Part shown: one piece after another, positions 46,401 to 53,017 of the stretch
Numbering within the stretch: the first letter of the stretch is position 1
Layout of the letters: each line of letters starts with the position of its first letter
Assembly: GCA_036381595.1 (NCBI GenBank)
Contig: DASVCN010000040.1
Span: 62,001 to 126,000, forward strand
Origin: Trueperaceae bacterium
Lineage (GTDB): Bacteria > Deinococcota > Deinococci > Deinococcales > Trueperaceae
Length of the DNA stretch: 64,000 nt
Direction of reading: 5' to 3'
The notes under the pieces: generated by a model
Seen by the model: only the letters and a program-made list of their open reading frames with translations
Databases searched by the model: none
What the model was told of the DNA's origin: nothing
Made by a program: the position numbers and the translations under genes

Positions 46401-47083
46401 TCTTCCAGAACGTGTTCGAGAGCGTCGACCCCGAGACCGGCAGAGTCACCTACGACGAGGAGCACAAGCCTGCGGTCGGCGAAACGGCGGAGTTCTGCCC
46501 CTCCCTCTGGGGCGGACGCGACTGGCTTCCTGAAGCCTTCAACCCGAACACCCGGCTGCTCTACACGGGCGCGAACGAGAACCTCTGCCACCGCATGACC
46601 GGTCGCCAGGTCTCCTACATCCCCGGTCAGTCGTTCACCGGCGCCAGTTCGCAGATGTTCCTCCGGGAGGGGTGGGACCACATCGGCGAGATGCAGGCGT
46701 GGAACGTCGACACCGGCGAGCTCGTCTGGGAGCAGCACTTCCCGGAGTCGCACATCTGGGCGCAGATGCTCACGACCGGCGGGGGCCTGGTATTCGCCGG
46801 GGGCACCATCGACCGGAAGTTCAGGGCGTACGACGCCGAGTCGGGTGAGATCCTCTGGGAGATCACCACCAACTCCGGTGTTTACGGCATGCCTACCACT
46901 TTCTCCGTCGACGGAGTCCAGTACGTTGCCGTGCAGTCCGGCTGGGGCGTCGATGGAACCAGGATGCAGAACGCTCTCAACAACGCGGTCGGAGCGCCGT
47001 TCGACGTAGAGGTGCCCAAGGGTGGTGTTCTCTGGGTCTTCCGCCTGCCTCCTCAGGAGGGTCAGGTAGCCGGTGGCGGATAA
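43448..47083 (+). CDS. Multidomain PQQ dehydrogenase: SMP-30-like propeller, linker, cytochrome c, XoxF-like domain
   Basis: A secreted 1,211-residue quinohemoprotein. After a signal peptide cut near FALAQ comes an SMP-30/gluconolactonase-like propeller (about 30-325). A Gln/Glu/Ala-rich linker (about 327-537) with internal repeats follows. A cytochrome c domain has CARCH at 551-555 and Met590 as the likely sixth ligand. An eight-bladed PQQ dehydrogenase domain fills the rest (about 655-1205). Metal and catalytic residues by motif: Glu827 (GGELGIRG), Asn893 (GVGNAAPW), Asp935 and Asp937 (SWDWDE). The extra Asp937 matches the lanthanide-binding Asp of XoxF. The adjacent Cys-Cys pair of classical methanol dehydrogenases is absent. 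ATG at 43448 has AGGGGG five bases upstream. Confidence 0.9.
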   Translation: MGNRFKPVATALWLATLGLALSFALAQQQEQSQDVVYSYSIPGMEVYPECVAVGPDASTFYTASSANGTVYRGELGAKAATVLVPSDQAAIGQGLGVDVDEQGRLWVVGGSTGEIAVYDAESGETIAKLDTPAAEQTFLNDVVVSGGFAYITDSARPVIFRVAAGEQVGEVEAWLDLEGTAIEYTTGEGMLGGINLNGIDATSDGSYLLTVQMNTGELFRIDPESGSVSQIDLGGETLMNGDGLAVHDGTAYVVRIANNEVVTVELSQDFSSGEVVNRFTHEQLSFPACAAVAGEDLLLANTQFNRQASQDPLIPFQVLSIPLQVVQTQSGDSQAQAETQSAEAGNAQQEGAQAEAQQEDGQEQVAGGAQAQQAGEGDEALPRAEDSEKTEPVEGEEASEQAEGGDEALPRAEDSEKTEPVEGDDQQEDQAEQAEEVEQAQQGDETEKTEPTEAQQDAAQQEGGGEDQEGAEQEGAQQEGIPQEGAQQDAAPQEAEGQEAQGEEASGQEGQGDQAAGQEGEEQQVAGGQQAQQVDEQQLMQIGQQVYNQNCARCHGDEGGGDVGPAFAGNQALQNTSYVVQTITNGRGAMPAFGAVLSDEQIAGVATFIRNSFGNDFGPVTVAQVQQGGGQGEGGGEGAEGEQQTTNVTRPGTATIENYAPVTAERLVNPEPENWLNYRRTYNGWGFSPLDQITTENVDQLEVAWTYSTGLTEGHESPAMVNNGVLYITTPEAKVIALDAVTGELFWEFQRELPDDLLQLHPTNRGIGFWQDKVFVATTDTHLIALEATTGEVVWDVVVEDPGRGYYITLAPLVVDGIVMVGVSGGELGIRGFIEAFDAETGDSVWKTYTVPGEGEPGNETWPADTWTHGGGSVWMTGNYDPETGLAYWGVGNAAPWMGDARPGDNLWTSSTIVLDVETGELVHGYQYHHNDSWDWDEVVAPLLLDYERNGETIHGLVKVARDGYIWWLERSPEGLEFVDAKPYVFQNVFESVDPETGRVTYDEEHKPAVGETAEFCPSLWGGRDWLPEAFNPNTRLLYTGANENLCHRMTGRQVSYIPGQSFTGASSQMFLREGWDHIGEMQAWNVDTGELVWEQHFPESHIWAQMLTTGGGLVFAGGTIDRKFRAYDAESGEILWEITTNSGVYGMPTTFSVDGVQYVAVQSGWGVDGTRMQNALNNAVGAPFDVEVPKGGVLWVFRLPPQEGQVAGGG
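44430..45060 (+). repeat. Repetitive Gln/Glu-rich linker coding region
   Basis: The block GDEALPRAEDSEKTEPVEG occurs twice, 84 bases (28 codons) apart, starting at about 44576 and 44660, with a shortened third version near 44775. A second family of short units (QEGAQQEG, QEGQGDQAAG) fills 44830-45020. The region is in frame throughout. Confidence 0.85.
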
Positions 47084-47086
47084 GCG

Positions 47087-49057
47087 GTGACATCGAGGAC
47101 CAGATCGGAGGGGCGTCGGCGTGCGGTCGGCGCCCTCCTCCTTCTCCTGCTGCTGTTGGCGTTCTGCGGGGCCGCTCGAGCATGGGAGCTTCGGGTATGC
47201 GCCGAACCGAACAACATGCCGTTCTCCAATCGAGCGGAGGAGGGGTTCGAGAACCGGATAGCGGAGATCGTGGCTCGTCAGCTGGGCGCCACACTCAGCT
47301 ACGAGTGGCTCCCGGCTTCTCCGGCTTCCGACAGGCTGCTCTACCTCAGGCGGGGCGATTGCGACATGGTCGTCGGAGTGGGCGACGGTACCGAGGGCTA
47401 CCTCACTACTGTCACCTACTACCGGAGCGCTCCGGTCTTCGTCTACCGCTCCGATGCCCCGTTCGACGTCGGCTCGTTCGACGACCCGGTCCTGCGAGAG
47501 CTGACGATAGGCGTACTCGCCGGCGCGGGGTTGCGACCCGAGGTCGCAGCTCTCGCCAACCGGGATCTCATTGCCAACGTCGTCTCCTTCCCGTGGGGCG
47601 CGCAAGGAGATGCTCCGCTGGCGGCGCCCGTCGAGGCCGTTGCTGCGGGCGAAGTGGACATCGCGGTGGTGTGGGGCCCCGTAGGCAGTTACTTCGGGGA
47701 GCGCCACGAGGTGCCGCTCGAGGTCGTCTCGGCCGAACCGAAAGTCGACATGCCCTTCCTCAATCTCGTCGTACCGATGGCGATGGGGGTGCGGCAGGGC
47801 GACCTGGCGCTGCGCGACCTGCTCGACCGGGCGATCGCTGGGAGCTGGGACGAGATCCAGGAGGTCCTCTCGCAGTACGACGTGCCGCTCGAGCCTCTGC
47901 CGCCTCAGGCTCCGCCGGCGACCGACAGGAGAGCCCAACTCGGGGTGGGCCTAGTTCTGCCGCTGCCTACCGGCACGATCCCGCTCGAAGCAGACTCGCC
48001 CGAGGCGGCGGCCATCGCGGCTCAGATGGGCGCCTTGATGGCAGAGGAGGAGTTGGGCGCGCCGGAGGAGTCGTTCCCCGGACTCGAGCTCCTCGTGAGC
48101 AACGCTCCCAACGCCGCCAGCGCTGGCCGGGCGGCCGAGCGGATGAGCGCCAACGGGGCGATCGCTCTGGTGGGTGGCTACGGCCCGGGCCAGGCGGAGG
48201 CGTTGACCGAGGTCGGAGCATCCCGCCAGGTGCCGTTCCTCAACATCGGCTCGTCCAGTCCATCCCTCCGTGAGGAGTGCACCCCCTTCACCTTCCACCT
48301 GGAGGCGAACGCCGGCGTCTACCTTGCCGCTCTAGCTCGGTCGCTGGCTCACGCGGGCCTCGACGACCTCGTCGTGGCCTACCCGGAGAGTTCAACCGGA
48401 GCCGCGCTGCTGGAGGAATTCGACCTGGCGGCCAGCGACGAAGGCCTGGCTATCGTCGCCGCTGTCCCCGTTCCCGGCGAAGCGCAGCTCATCGAGGTGG
48501 CGCTCTCAGCGAAGGAAGCGGAGGCAGAGGCAGTCGTTGCACTGCTCGACTGGCGCGCGCAGTTGGACCTGGCCGGTTTCATGGGCTCGGTGGGGGAAGG
48601 GATCGCCTTCACCGGCTACCCCTATCCGGTCACCCAGACGCGCCACTTCTACTACTCGCTCGGAAGCCTGGGACCGGCTGTCGAAGCGCCACGGGTGGCT
48701 CTCTGGGAGGCCTCGCTCACCGAGGGACCGGCCGGGGACCTCAGCCAGGAGTTCTTCGCGAGGTGGGGGGAGCCGATGGACTCTCCAGCATGGGTCGCCT
48801 ATCTGGCGCTCTCGTTGGTCAGAGAAGCGGCAGCGAGCGGAGCGCGGACGGGGCCTGAGCTGGCGTCCTCACTGGAAGAGGTAGAGATCGACTCGTACGG
48901 CGAGGGTGGCGCCGGCTTCGGCCCCAGCGACCACCAGTTCCGCCACGATCTCGTCGAGGTACGTGTCGATTCCTCTAGCGACTCACGCCAGGATGCTGTC
49001 TCGGCGGTGCAGCGCTTCTCTGCAACCAGCCTTCCCTACGGGACCGGTTGCCGTTGA
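47087..49057 (+). CDS. XoxJ/MoxJ-like binding protein fused to an amino-acid-type binding protein
   Basis: A secreted 656-residue protein, three bases downstream of the PQQ dehydrogenase. After a signal peptide (cut near AARA) residues about 33-290 match quinoprotein-dehydrogenase-associated binding proteins: LRVCAEPNNMPFSN, GFENRIAEIVARQLG, GDCDMVVGVGDG and TYYRSAPVFVYR. From about 300 to 640 a second periplasmic binding module of the branched-chain amino acid (type I) fold follows (LGVGLVLPLPTGTIPLE, VGGYGPGQAEALTEVG, VVAYPESSTGAALLEEF). XoxJ proteins are thought to help maturation of the dehydrogenase; the second module is new to me in this setting. No ABC permease is nearby. Confidence 0.85.
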   Translation: MTSRTRSEGRRRAVGALLLLLLLLAFCGAARAWELRVCAEPNNMPFSNRAEEGFENRIAEIVARQLGATLSYEWLPASPASDRLLYLRRGDCDMVVGVGDGTEGYLTTVTYYRSAPVFVYRSDAPFDVGSFDDPVLRELTIGVLAGAGLRPEVAALANRDLIANVVSFPWGAQGDAPLAAPVEAVAAGEVDIAVVWGPVGSYFGERHEVPLEVVSAEPKVDMPFLNLVVPMAMGVRQGDLALRDLLDRAIAGSWDEIQEVLSQYDVPLEPLPPQAPPATDRRAQLGVGLVLPLPTGTIPLEADSPEAAAIAAQMGALMAEEELGAPEESFPGLELLVSNAPNAASAGRAAERMSANGAIALVGGYGPGQAEALTEVGASRQVPFLNIGSSSPSLREECTPFTFHLEANAGVYLAALARSLAHAGLDDLVVAYPESSTGAALLEEFDLAASDEGLAIVAAVPVPGEAQLIEVALSAKEAEAEAVVALLDWRAQLDLAGFMGSVGEGIAFTGYPYPVTQTRHFYYSLGSLGPAVEAPRVALWEASLTEGPAGDLSQEFFARWGEPMDSPAWVAYLALSLVREAAASGARTGPELASSLEEVEIDSYGEGGAGFGPSDHQFRHDLVEVRVDSSSDSRQDAVSAVQRFSATSLPYGTGCR

Positions 49058-49078
49058 ACCGTTCACGATCCGGCCCGC

Positions 49079-50047
49079 TCAGGCGGGGTGTCCGGAGGCG
49101 GCCTTCCTGGAGGTGAACTTCGTGCTCCGCGCACCGGCCTCGGTGGCCTCGATGAAGATCCGGTCGACTTTCGGATAGGCCTGCCGTATCTCCGCCTCGA
49201 TCCGGCCGATGGTTCGGGCGGCCTCGACCGACGACGTGCCTTCGGCGAACGAGATGTCGAAGTTCACGAGGATGTCGTTCGGCCCCAGGTGCATGGTCAG
49301 CACTTCGTGAACAGTGTCGACGTTCGGTTCCCTGCTGGCGATCCGTTTCACCCCCTCCACGGTGGCGGGGTCGGCTCGTTCGCCGATGAGCAGGCCGCGA
49401 CTCTCGACGACGAGGAATACCGCTACGCCGGCGAGCATGATGCCTATCAGCAGCGAGGCGACGCCGTCGAGTACCGGCATGTCGAGGGCGTGAGAGAGGT
49501 AGACGCCAAGGAAAGCGATCACCAGACCCAAGCCAGCGGCCGTGTCCTCTGCAAGGACGGTGTAGACGGCCGGATCCTTGCTGGAACGTACGGCCCCCAG
49601 GAAGCTCTCCCCGTTCGATTCCGCCGTCAGCGTCCGATAGGCCATCACCCATGCGAACGATTCGAAGACCAGGGCGATACCGAGCACCACGTAGTTCCAC
49701 AACGGACCGCCTGTGTCCTCGGCCGGTGGAGCGGTGATGTGGTGGATCCCTTCATAGATCGCCAGGCCGCCCCCCAGGCTGAAGAGCAACATCGCTACGA
49801 TCAGGCTCCAGAAGTAGAGTTCCTTGCCGTGGCCGAACGGATGCTCGCGGTCGGCGGGCTTGCGTCCGCGTTTGATGCCAAGGAGGATGAGGCCCTGGTT
49901 GCCGGTGTCGACCAACGAGTGGATGCCCTCGGAGAACATCGCCGAACTGCCGGTGAAGACCGCGGCCACGAACTTCACGACGGCGATACCGAAGTTCGCC
50001 GCCAAGGCCGCGTATACCGCTCCCGTGCTGCCATGACCTCCTGCCAC
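49079..50047 (-). CDS. Cation diffusion facilitator (CDF) metal transporter
   Basis: A 322-residue membrane transporter that exports divalent metals such as Zn2+, Mn2+ or Fe2+ in exchange for protons. It has six membrane helices. The His/Asp metal sites are near the end of helix II (SEGIHSLVDTGNQ) and in helix V (AEDTAAGLGLVIAF); HPFGHGKELYFWSL is a conserved cytosolic loop. The C-terminal ferredoxin-like domain is intact. GTG at 50047 is chosen because GGAGGA lies six bases upstream; ATG at 50080 is possible. Metal specificity is not shown. Confidence 0.9.
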   Translation of the reverse strand: MAGGHGSTGAVYAALAANFGIAVVKFVAAVFTGSSAMFSEGIHSLVDTGNQGLILLGIKRGRKPADREHPFGHGKELYFWSLIVAMLLFSLGGGLAIYEGIHHITAPPAEDTGGPLWNYVVLGIALVFESFAWVMAYRTLTAESNGESFLGAVRSSKDPAVYTVLAEDTAAGLGLVIAFLGVYLSHALDMPVLDGVASLLIGIMLAGVAVFLVVESRGLLIGERADPATVEGVKRIASREPNVDTVHEVLTMHLGPNDILVNFDISFAEGTSSVEAARTIGRIEAEIRQAYPKVDRIFIEATEAGARSTKFTSRKAASGHPA

Positions 50048-50190
50048 TCGTACTCCTCCCGACGGACAAGGATAGGACATGTGGCGCGGCGGAATGGGGC
50101 GGCAGCTACCGGTGTCGCCGTCCAGGAGCAACTGACGAACTCAGGCCGAAGGAAGAACCACGGCCCTGCACGAGTGTCAGCGGCACGAGA

Positions 50191-50224
50191 GAAGCGGGTC
50201 CCGGCAGAACCCGGAACCCGCTTC
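50191..50224 (-). terminator. Terminator of the subtilase gene
   Basis: A 14-bp stem (50191-50204 with 50211-50224) with one mismatch and a 6-base loop, 22 bases after the stop codon. TCTCTCG follows on the minus strand in place of a full T-run. Confidence 0.55.
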
Positions 50225-50245
50225 CAATTCGGCTGGTGAGGGTGA

Positions 50246-51730
50246 CTAGTTCTTCTTGCCCTTAACGCCACCCTTGCTGTTACCCGGTCCTTGGGACCCG
50301 CCTTCACCGGCAGCTGTGTCGCCGCTTATGCCCGCGAGCGCGGCGTCGGCGGTTACCAGGCCCGCGCCGGAAGCATCGGGGCCCCAGCAGACGTTTGTGG
50401 GACCGGTGTTGGGATCTATGATGTCGCGGCAGAGCTCGTCGTCACCGTCGTAGTCGAAGGGGATCGCCGTTCCCTTGAGCGTCGCTTCGACCTCGGCCTG
50501 CACCCGGGTCGGGTCCTGCTGCATCAGCAGCGCGGCGACGCCGGCAACGTGCGGGCTGGCCATCGAGGTTCCGCCCAGGAAGTAGTAGGAGATCTGGCCG
50601 GAGTTCAGCTGGTAGGGGCCAACTACCCAGGAGCCCGGAGCCGCTACATCGAGTTCCTGTCCGGCGAGCTCTCGGCTGGAGAAGTCGGTGATGTAGAAGT
50701 CTTCAGGGGAAGTGGGCTCCGCCACGTCGAGGCTGTTCCACCAGCTCCCGGTCGTCCACTCGTCGGCCCAGCCACTGGCAGCGACAGAGATGACCGGAGC
50801 GTAGGCGCCGGGATAGCCCATGCCCAACTCGCCCTCGTTGCCCGCCGATGCCACGATGATCACGCCCTTGTCCACCGCGTAGTCGACCGCGGCGGCCGAG
50901 ATCGGGTCCGGACCGGGGCCGCCCAGGCTCATGTTGATCACTACCGGGTGATCGCTGAGCTCGTTGGCCTTGAGGTCTGCCACATAGGTGATCCCGGCGG
51001 CTACCACGGAGGACCACCCGGAACCGTTCTGGTTGAGGACTTTGACGGGGATGACGGTTGCCCCGGGAGCGACTCCGTTGATCGGCGTCCCTCCGAAGCT
51101 GTAGCCGATGATGGTGCTGGTCACGTGGCTCCCGTGGCCGTTGACGTCGTGCTCCCACTTGTTGGGTTGATCCGAGGTGAATCCCTGGTCGGCGCCGCCA
51201 CCGCCGAACGCGATGGCGTACTCCTCGGCGATCCGCTCTTCGGGGAAGTACTGCCGCCACGTGTCCATCAGACCCGTGTCCAGAACCGCGACGTACACGC
51301 CGCTGCCGTCGAGTTCGACGCTTCTGGTGTCGAAGCCCGGTTGAGCGGTCACGTTCACCGAATCGAGGTTCCAGGTGCTCAGCCCGGCATCGAACCCGTC
51401 GACCGCCACGGTGTCGATCGGGATCCCCTTGTACTCGACGTCGGGGCTCGCGCTCTCGACGAAAGGAAGTCTCTCGATGTCGTCGACCTCGTCGGCCGGC
51501 GCCATCATGCTCACCGTGTCGATCTGCTCGATGACATCGAGGATCGAACCGTGGGTGCTCAGTTCAGCCTGCACCGCCGGGGTGGCGTCGGTGTTGAGCA
51601 GTACGTTGACCCGGATGTTTCCCTGGTTCGGCTGCTTGAGCAGCTCGAACTGCGGATCCTGCTGGATCCCGCATGCCGTCACGAACAGTGCGAGCAGCCC
51701 TACCGCCGCCCAATATCCCACTCTCTTCAT
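50246..51730 (-). CDS. Lipoprotein subtilisin-like serine protease (S8)
   Basis: A 494-residue exported protease. The N-terminal signal ends in a lipobox (LFVTAC, Cys20), so the protein is probably lipid-anchored. A propeptide with an inhibitor-I9-like fold follows (about 37-105). The catalytic triad is Asp151 (VLDTG), His199 (NGHGSHV) and Ser389 (GGTSMASPH), with the oxyanion Asn298 in ASAGNEG. The tail is Gly/Lys-rich (GNSKGGVKGKKN). Such enzymes break down proteins outside the cell and are common in the Deinococcota. Confidence 0.92.
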   Translation of the reverse strand: MKRVGYWAAVGLLALFVTACGIQQDPQFELLKQPNQGNIRVNVLLNTDATPAVQAELSTHGSILDVIEQIDTVSMMAPADEVDDIERLPFVESASPDVEYKGIPIDTVAVDGFDAGLSTWNLDSVNVTAQPGFDTRSVELDGSGVYVAVLDTGLMDTWRQYFPEERIAEEYAIAFGGGGADQGFTSDQPNKWEHDVNGHGSHVTSTIIGYSFGGTPINGVAPGATVIPVKVLNQNGSGWSSVVAAGITYVADLKANELSDHPVVINMSLGGPGPDPISAAAVDYAVDKGVIIVASAGNEGELGMGYPGAYAPVISVAASGWADEWTTGSWWNSLDVAEPTSPEDFYITDFSSRELAGQELDVAAPGSWVVGPYQLNSGQISYYFLGGTSMASPHVAGVAALLMQQDPTRVQAEVEATLKGTAIPFDYDGDDELCRDIIDPNTGPTNVCWGPDASGAGLVTADAALAGISGDTAAGEGGSQGPGNSKGGVKGKKN

Positions 51731-51817
51731 GCCTTACCGCTCCCTCCGATGACCCTGTCCGCCGCGACGAGGCACAGGTCGGCAACGAGCCAGCACTGAG
51801 GCAGGCCGCTACTCGAA

Positions 51818-51836
51818 CCCGACCCCCCGGGGTCGG
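51818..51836 (-). promoter_or_regulatory. GC hairpin in the subtilase 5' leader
   Basis: Stem CCGACCCC with GGGGTCGG and a very short loop, downstream of the candidate promoter and about 90 bases before the subtilase start. The only T-run is on the plus side, so it is not a terminator for the subtilase transcript. Confidence 0.45.
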
Positions 51837-51852
51837 ATTTTTGGGTAGCACC

Positions 51853-51881
51853 ATCATACCGTGACTTGCATCCCAATGCAG
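51853..51881 (-). promoter_or_regulatory. Candidate promoter of the subtilase gene
   Basis: On the minus strand -10 TATGAT (51853-51858) is preceded by a 17-base spacer and a weak -35 CTGCAT. The -10 is a good match, the -35 poor. Confidence 0.4.
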
Positions 51882-51938
51882 CGGTTTGCCGGTAACCCGA
51901 GCCGGCTGCTGTACGGGTTGATGGAGCGCGCTGTTTCT

Positions 51939-52679
51939 CTACCAGCCCGGTACGAAGCTCAGCCCGACGTTCAGATGAAGGGTGGGCAGATAAGTCCTCG
52001 CCGTCCCGCCGGCGATGTACTGTTTCGGGCTGCTGTAGGTGTACTTGCCCTCGGTGCTGATGGCCAGCCACGGCAGGATGAACTGCCGCGCCTGGGCAGC
52101 GACCTGGAAACCTGGACCAGCTAAATCGTAGCCCCGGTAGGTGCCGTGAAGGTCGTGCCCGAGTGACTGCCCCCGGATGGTGCTGGCCGGCGCCGTTACG
52201 ACTACCCCCATCCCGGCCCGCACCAGTACCTGGGCGCGGCCGTGCGGGAACTGGTCGGTGATCCCGATGGGGTAGCGGCCCACCGCATTGATCAGCAGGT
52301 AGTTCACGCCGTCGCTAAGCTCGAAGTGCTGGACCACGTCGTCGGGATCATCACCGCTCTCGTAGTACGCCTTGTCGTGAAGCAGTTCGAGCTCGAACCC
52401 CAGATCGATGGTTCGCGCATCCGCTCCGAAGGGGTAGTAACCCACCCGCAGGTCGTAGTAGTTCTGGGTGAAGTTAGCGAGGTTGGTGTTCGGAAGCCAG
52501 GGGCGAGTCTCGTAACGGACGTTGCTTATCTCCACGTCCTCATAGCCGGCCTGGCTGATCTCCAACCTGGTGGGCGGCTTTACACTGTTGCCCAGGTGGA
52601 AATCGATGGTGAAGTCGGCGTGGGCACTGCCGGCCAACAGGAGCGGCACGAGGAAGAGGAGGCGGCGGCATCTGTGCAC
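51939..52679 (-). CDS. Probable outer-membrane beta-barrel protein
   Basis: A 246-residue protein with a signal peptide (RRLLFLVPLLLAGSAHA, cut after AHA). Alternating hydrophobic and polar stretches ending in YLPTLHLNVGLSFVPGW, with a C-terminal aromatic residue, suggest a small beta-barrel of about eight strands. Parts (YYDLRVGYYPFG, DLGFELELLHDKAYY, GYDLAGPGFQVAAQARQF) recall lipid A-modifying or OmpW-like barrels, but I cannot name the family with certainty. The GTG start at 52679 has GGAAGGA eight bases upstream. Confidence 0.65.
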   Translation of the reverse strand: MHRCRRLLFLVPLLLAGSAHADFTIDFHLGNSVKPPTRLEISQAGYEDVEISNVRYETRPWLPNTNLANFTQNYYDLRVGYYPFGADARTIDLGFELELLHDKAYYESGDDPDDVVQHFELSDGVNYLLINAVGRYPIGITDQFPHGRAQVLVRAGMGVVVTAPASTIRGQSLGHDLHGTYRGYDLAGPGFQVAAQARQFILPWLAISTEGKYTYSSPKQYIAGGTARTYLPTLHLNVGLSFVPGW

Positions 52680-53017
52680 TTCGGCATTCCTTCCGCTGCC
52701 ACCCGTCTTCAGACCTACCTGGACCGCACTATCGCAGCACGGCTAAGAACGAACATAACCGTGAGGCGCTAACAGGAATATGACATGCCGCCACGCGGGC
52801 AGCAGCCAACCAGTGGAACCTCTTCTGACTGCTTCTTGCCTGCTGGCTCCTGGCGGCTGACCTGGTTCTCGTCCGCAACACCAGGGGTTGCCGGAAGAAG
52901 TAGCGGTTGCTTCCCCACGCCGCTGCGTGACGACAGGGGGCCCCACCGATCGAACTTGGCCCAGAATTGGCCATAGGCGCTACTGTCCGGTGATAGCTCC
53001 GGGCAGAGTGGGGGTGC
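52680..53017. other. Divergent intergenic region before ligD
   Basis: A 338-base gap between the barrel protein and ligD. A short inverted repeat TGGCC-cagaatt-GGCCA at about 52957-52973 sits about 45 bases before ligD and might be an operator. TTGGCC followed by TGATAG with an 18-base spacer is a possible but weak ligD promoter. Nothing else is recognisable. Confidence 0.35.

Noticed and set aside
44069-47938. Very long open frame on the minus strand opposite the PQQ dehydrogenase
   Set aside because: It mirrors the codon bias of the plus-strand gene. Its product is of shadow type, with no domain, and there is no ribosome site.
49079-50239. Plus-strand frame of 383 codons opposite the CDF transporter
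   Set aside because: Shadow of the transporter, with a His/Asp/Gln-rich composition typical of antisense translation in GC-rich DNA.
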